Of a DNA stretch of 5,345 nucleotides, positions 4,719 to 5,345 are shown one piece after another. Each line of letters opens with the position of its first letter. Position 1 is the first letter of the stretch. This stretch comes from Campylobacter concisus (GTDB taxonomy: Bacteria > Campylobacterota > Campylobacteria > Campylobacterales > Campylobacteraceae), in the NCBI GenBank assembly GCA_018375265.1, contig JAHADO010000103.1:1-5345 (forward strand), written 5' to 3'. The notes beneath the pieces were generated by a model, which was given only the letters and a program-made list of their open reading frames with translations, searched no databases and was not told where the DNA came from. Both the position numbers and the translations under genes were made by a program.

Positions 4719-5345
4719 ATATTTTCCTTTACATATTTTGTTATTAGCCCTTTGGCCGCAGAGTGATTTTTTATAAAATCAGCATGCGCATTTTCGTCAC
4801 AAAAATTTGTCGCTACAAAAATTCCATAAGCTGGAATTTTAAAAATTTGAGCCACTTTTAGAACAGAAAAAAACTCCATATTTTCTAAAAAATATCCCTT
4901 TTCAAACATTTTATGGGCTAAATTTTTGTCTGTCGTTATAAAATTTGATGAATTTGTTTTGATAGTTCCACGTGAAACGATAGAAGAAATTTCACACTCG
5001 ATAGGCGAATAAGATCTATTTTCTATGCTAGAAATTTCAACATTTGCCCCAACCGAGCTTTCATAAATTTGCAAAATTTCACCATCTTTATATAGACCAG
5101 CTGAACCAACAAAAACTATCTTTTCTGGCATCTGATATAAATTTGGCTCAGGATTTTTTGATAAATTTTGGCATAAATTTTGCAGCTCTGGGTTTGATGA
5201 GTTTGCAAATTTAGCCTCGATCTTTGCAAGATAATGTGGGTCAATATTCTTTAAATTTATACTCTTTTCATCTGCTCCCACACATGATCTTTTTTGCAAA
5301 AACTTTGTCAAATTTATCGCCATATCGACTAGCCCCACCCCCATC
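4715..5345 (-). CDS. Nucleoside phosphorylase superfamily (PNP/MTAN-like) protein, probably 5'-incomplete
   Basis: The minus-strand frame runs from the window edge to TGA at 4717-4715. Numbered from the ATG at 5344, it has 209 residues. It follows the purine nucleoside phosphorylase/MTA-SAH nucleosidase fold order: GVGLVDMAI (2-10) in place of the GIGKVNAA stretch, [16 protein letters not shown] (76-91) in place of the F.G.AGG..p.l..GD strand, SSNFITTD (132-139) in place of SGDAFI, and [12 protein letters not shown] (154-165) with the conserved Met-Glu of the ribose site. The stretch [14 protein letters not shown] (177-190) occupies the place of the catalytic RAISD...D segment but has Asn180. 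The GVGL motif normally lies tens of residues into the protein, so the true start is probably beyond the window and the ATGs at 5344 and 5323 are internal. About 45 Asn-rich residues (28-73) look inserted. The gene overlaps rlmN by 4 nt, as for C. jejuni Cj1712-Cj1713 from memory. The substrate is unknown. Confidence 0.7.
   Translation of the reverse strand, partial: MGVGLVDMAINLTKFLQKRSCVGADEKSINLKNIDPHYLAKIEAKFANSSNPELQNLCQNLSKNPEPNLYQMPEKIVFVGSAGLYKDGEILQIYESSVGANVEISSIENRSYSPIECEISSIVSRGTIKTNSSNFITTDKNLAHKMFEKGYFLENMEFFSVLKVAQIFKIPAYGIFVATNFCDENAHADFIKNHSAAKGLITKYVKENM
4725..4730 (-). promoter_or_regulatory. Ribosome binding site for rlmN inside the preceding gene
   Basis: Minus-strand AAAGGA lies 6 nt before the rlmN GTG and within the last codons of the phosphorylase-like gene. 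It shows rlmN can initiate efficiently at the GTGA overlap and argues for GTG. The ATG two bases upstream is the last sense codon of the other gene and is out of frame for rlmN. Confidence 0.7.

Noticed and set aside
5333..5342. G-rich tract (GGGGGTGGGG on the minus strand) as a phase-variable contingency locus
   Set aside because: It is interrupted by a T and shorter than the uninterrupted G tracts usually seen in Campylobacter phase variation. I kept it only as a possible frameshift point.
1..5345. Mobile element, CRISPR array, defence or toxin-antitoxin system
   Set aside because: There is no transposase, integrase, direct-repeat array, tRNA/att site or toxin-like pair. The genes are housekeeping and their composition is uniform.

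Overview
The window looks like chromosomal core sequence from a Campylobacter, most like C. concisus or a close relative. The reasons are the A+T-rich base composition, the frequent TTG/GTG starts, the protein sequences, and the very high density of the word AAATTT. The local gene orders also match pairs I remember from C. jejuni (Cj0022c-purB-nrdA and Cj1712-rlmN-Cj1714). The species assignment and these synteny statements come from memory and inference, not from a search.

Layout from left to right. (1) The 5' end of nrdA on the minus strand (475..1, cut by the window edge) starts at a TTG with a good Shine-Dalgarno. (2) A 358-base gap holds a stem-loop just after purB, two further inverted repeats, and a probable nrdA promoter with a perfect inverted repeat beside its -10 box. 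(3) purB (adenylosuccinate lyase) is complete on the minus strand. (4) A 188-base divergent promoter region follows, whose A/T core can be read as a -10 box on both strands. (5) An RluA-family 23S/tRNA pseudouridine synthase lies on the plus strand and starts at TTG. (6) A short convergent gap has A/T-rich terminator-like structure. (7) A tightly coupled minus-strand cluster closes the window: a nucleoside-phosphorylase-superfamily protein (5' end probably outside the window), rlmN (23S rRNA/tRNA adenine-C2 methyltransferase) and a 35-residue single-helix membrane protein. Both junctions in this cluster are 4-nt stop/start overlaps (GTGA and ATGA).

Functionally the window combines purine/deoxynucleotide supply (purB, nrdA) with RNA modification (pseudouridine synthase, RlmN). 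The phosphorylase-like protein may touch purine nucleoside or S-adenosylmethionine by-product metabolism, but that is inference. I see no mobile element, CRISPR array, tRNA, rRNA, or clear defence or biosynthetic system. This is mostly ordinary housekeeping DNA. The points most worth a second look are the small coupled membrane protein, the Asn-for-Asp position and insertion in the phosphorylase-like protein, the inverted repeat at the nrdA promoter, and the AAATTT over-representation.
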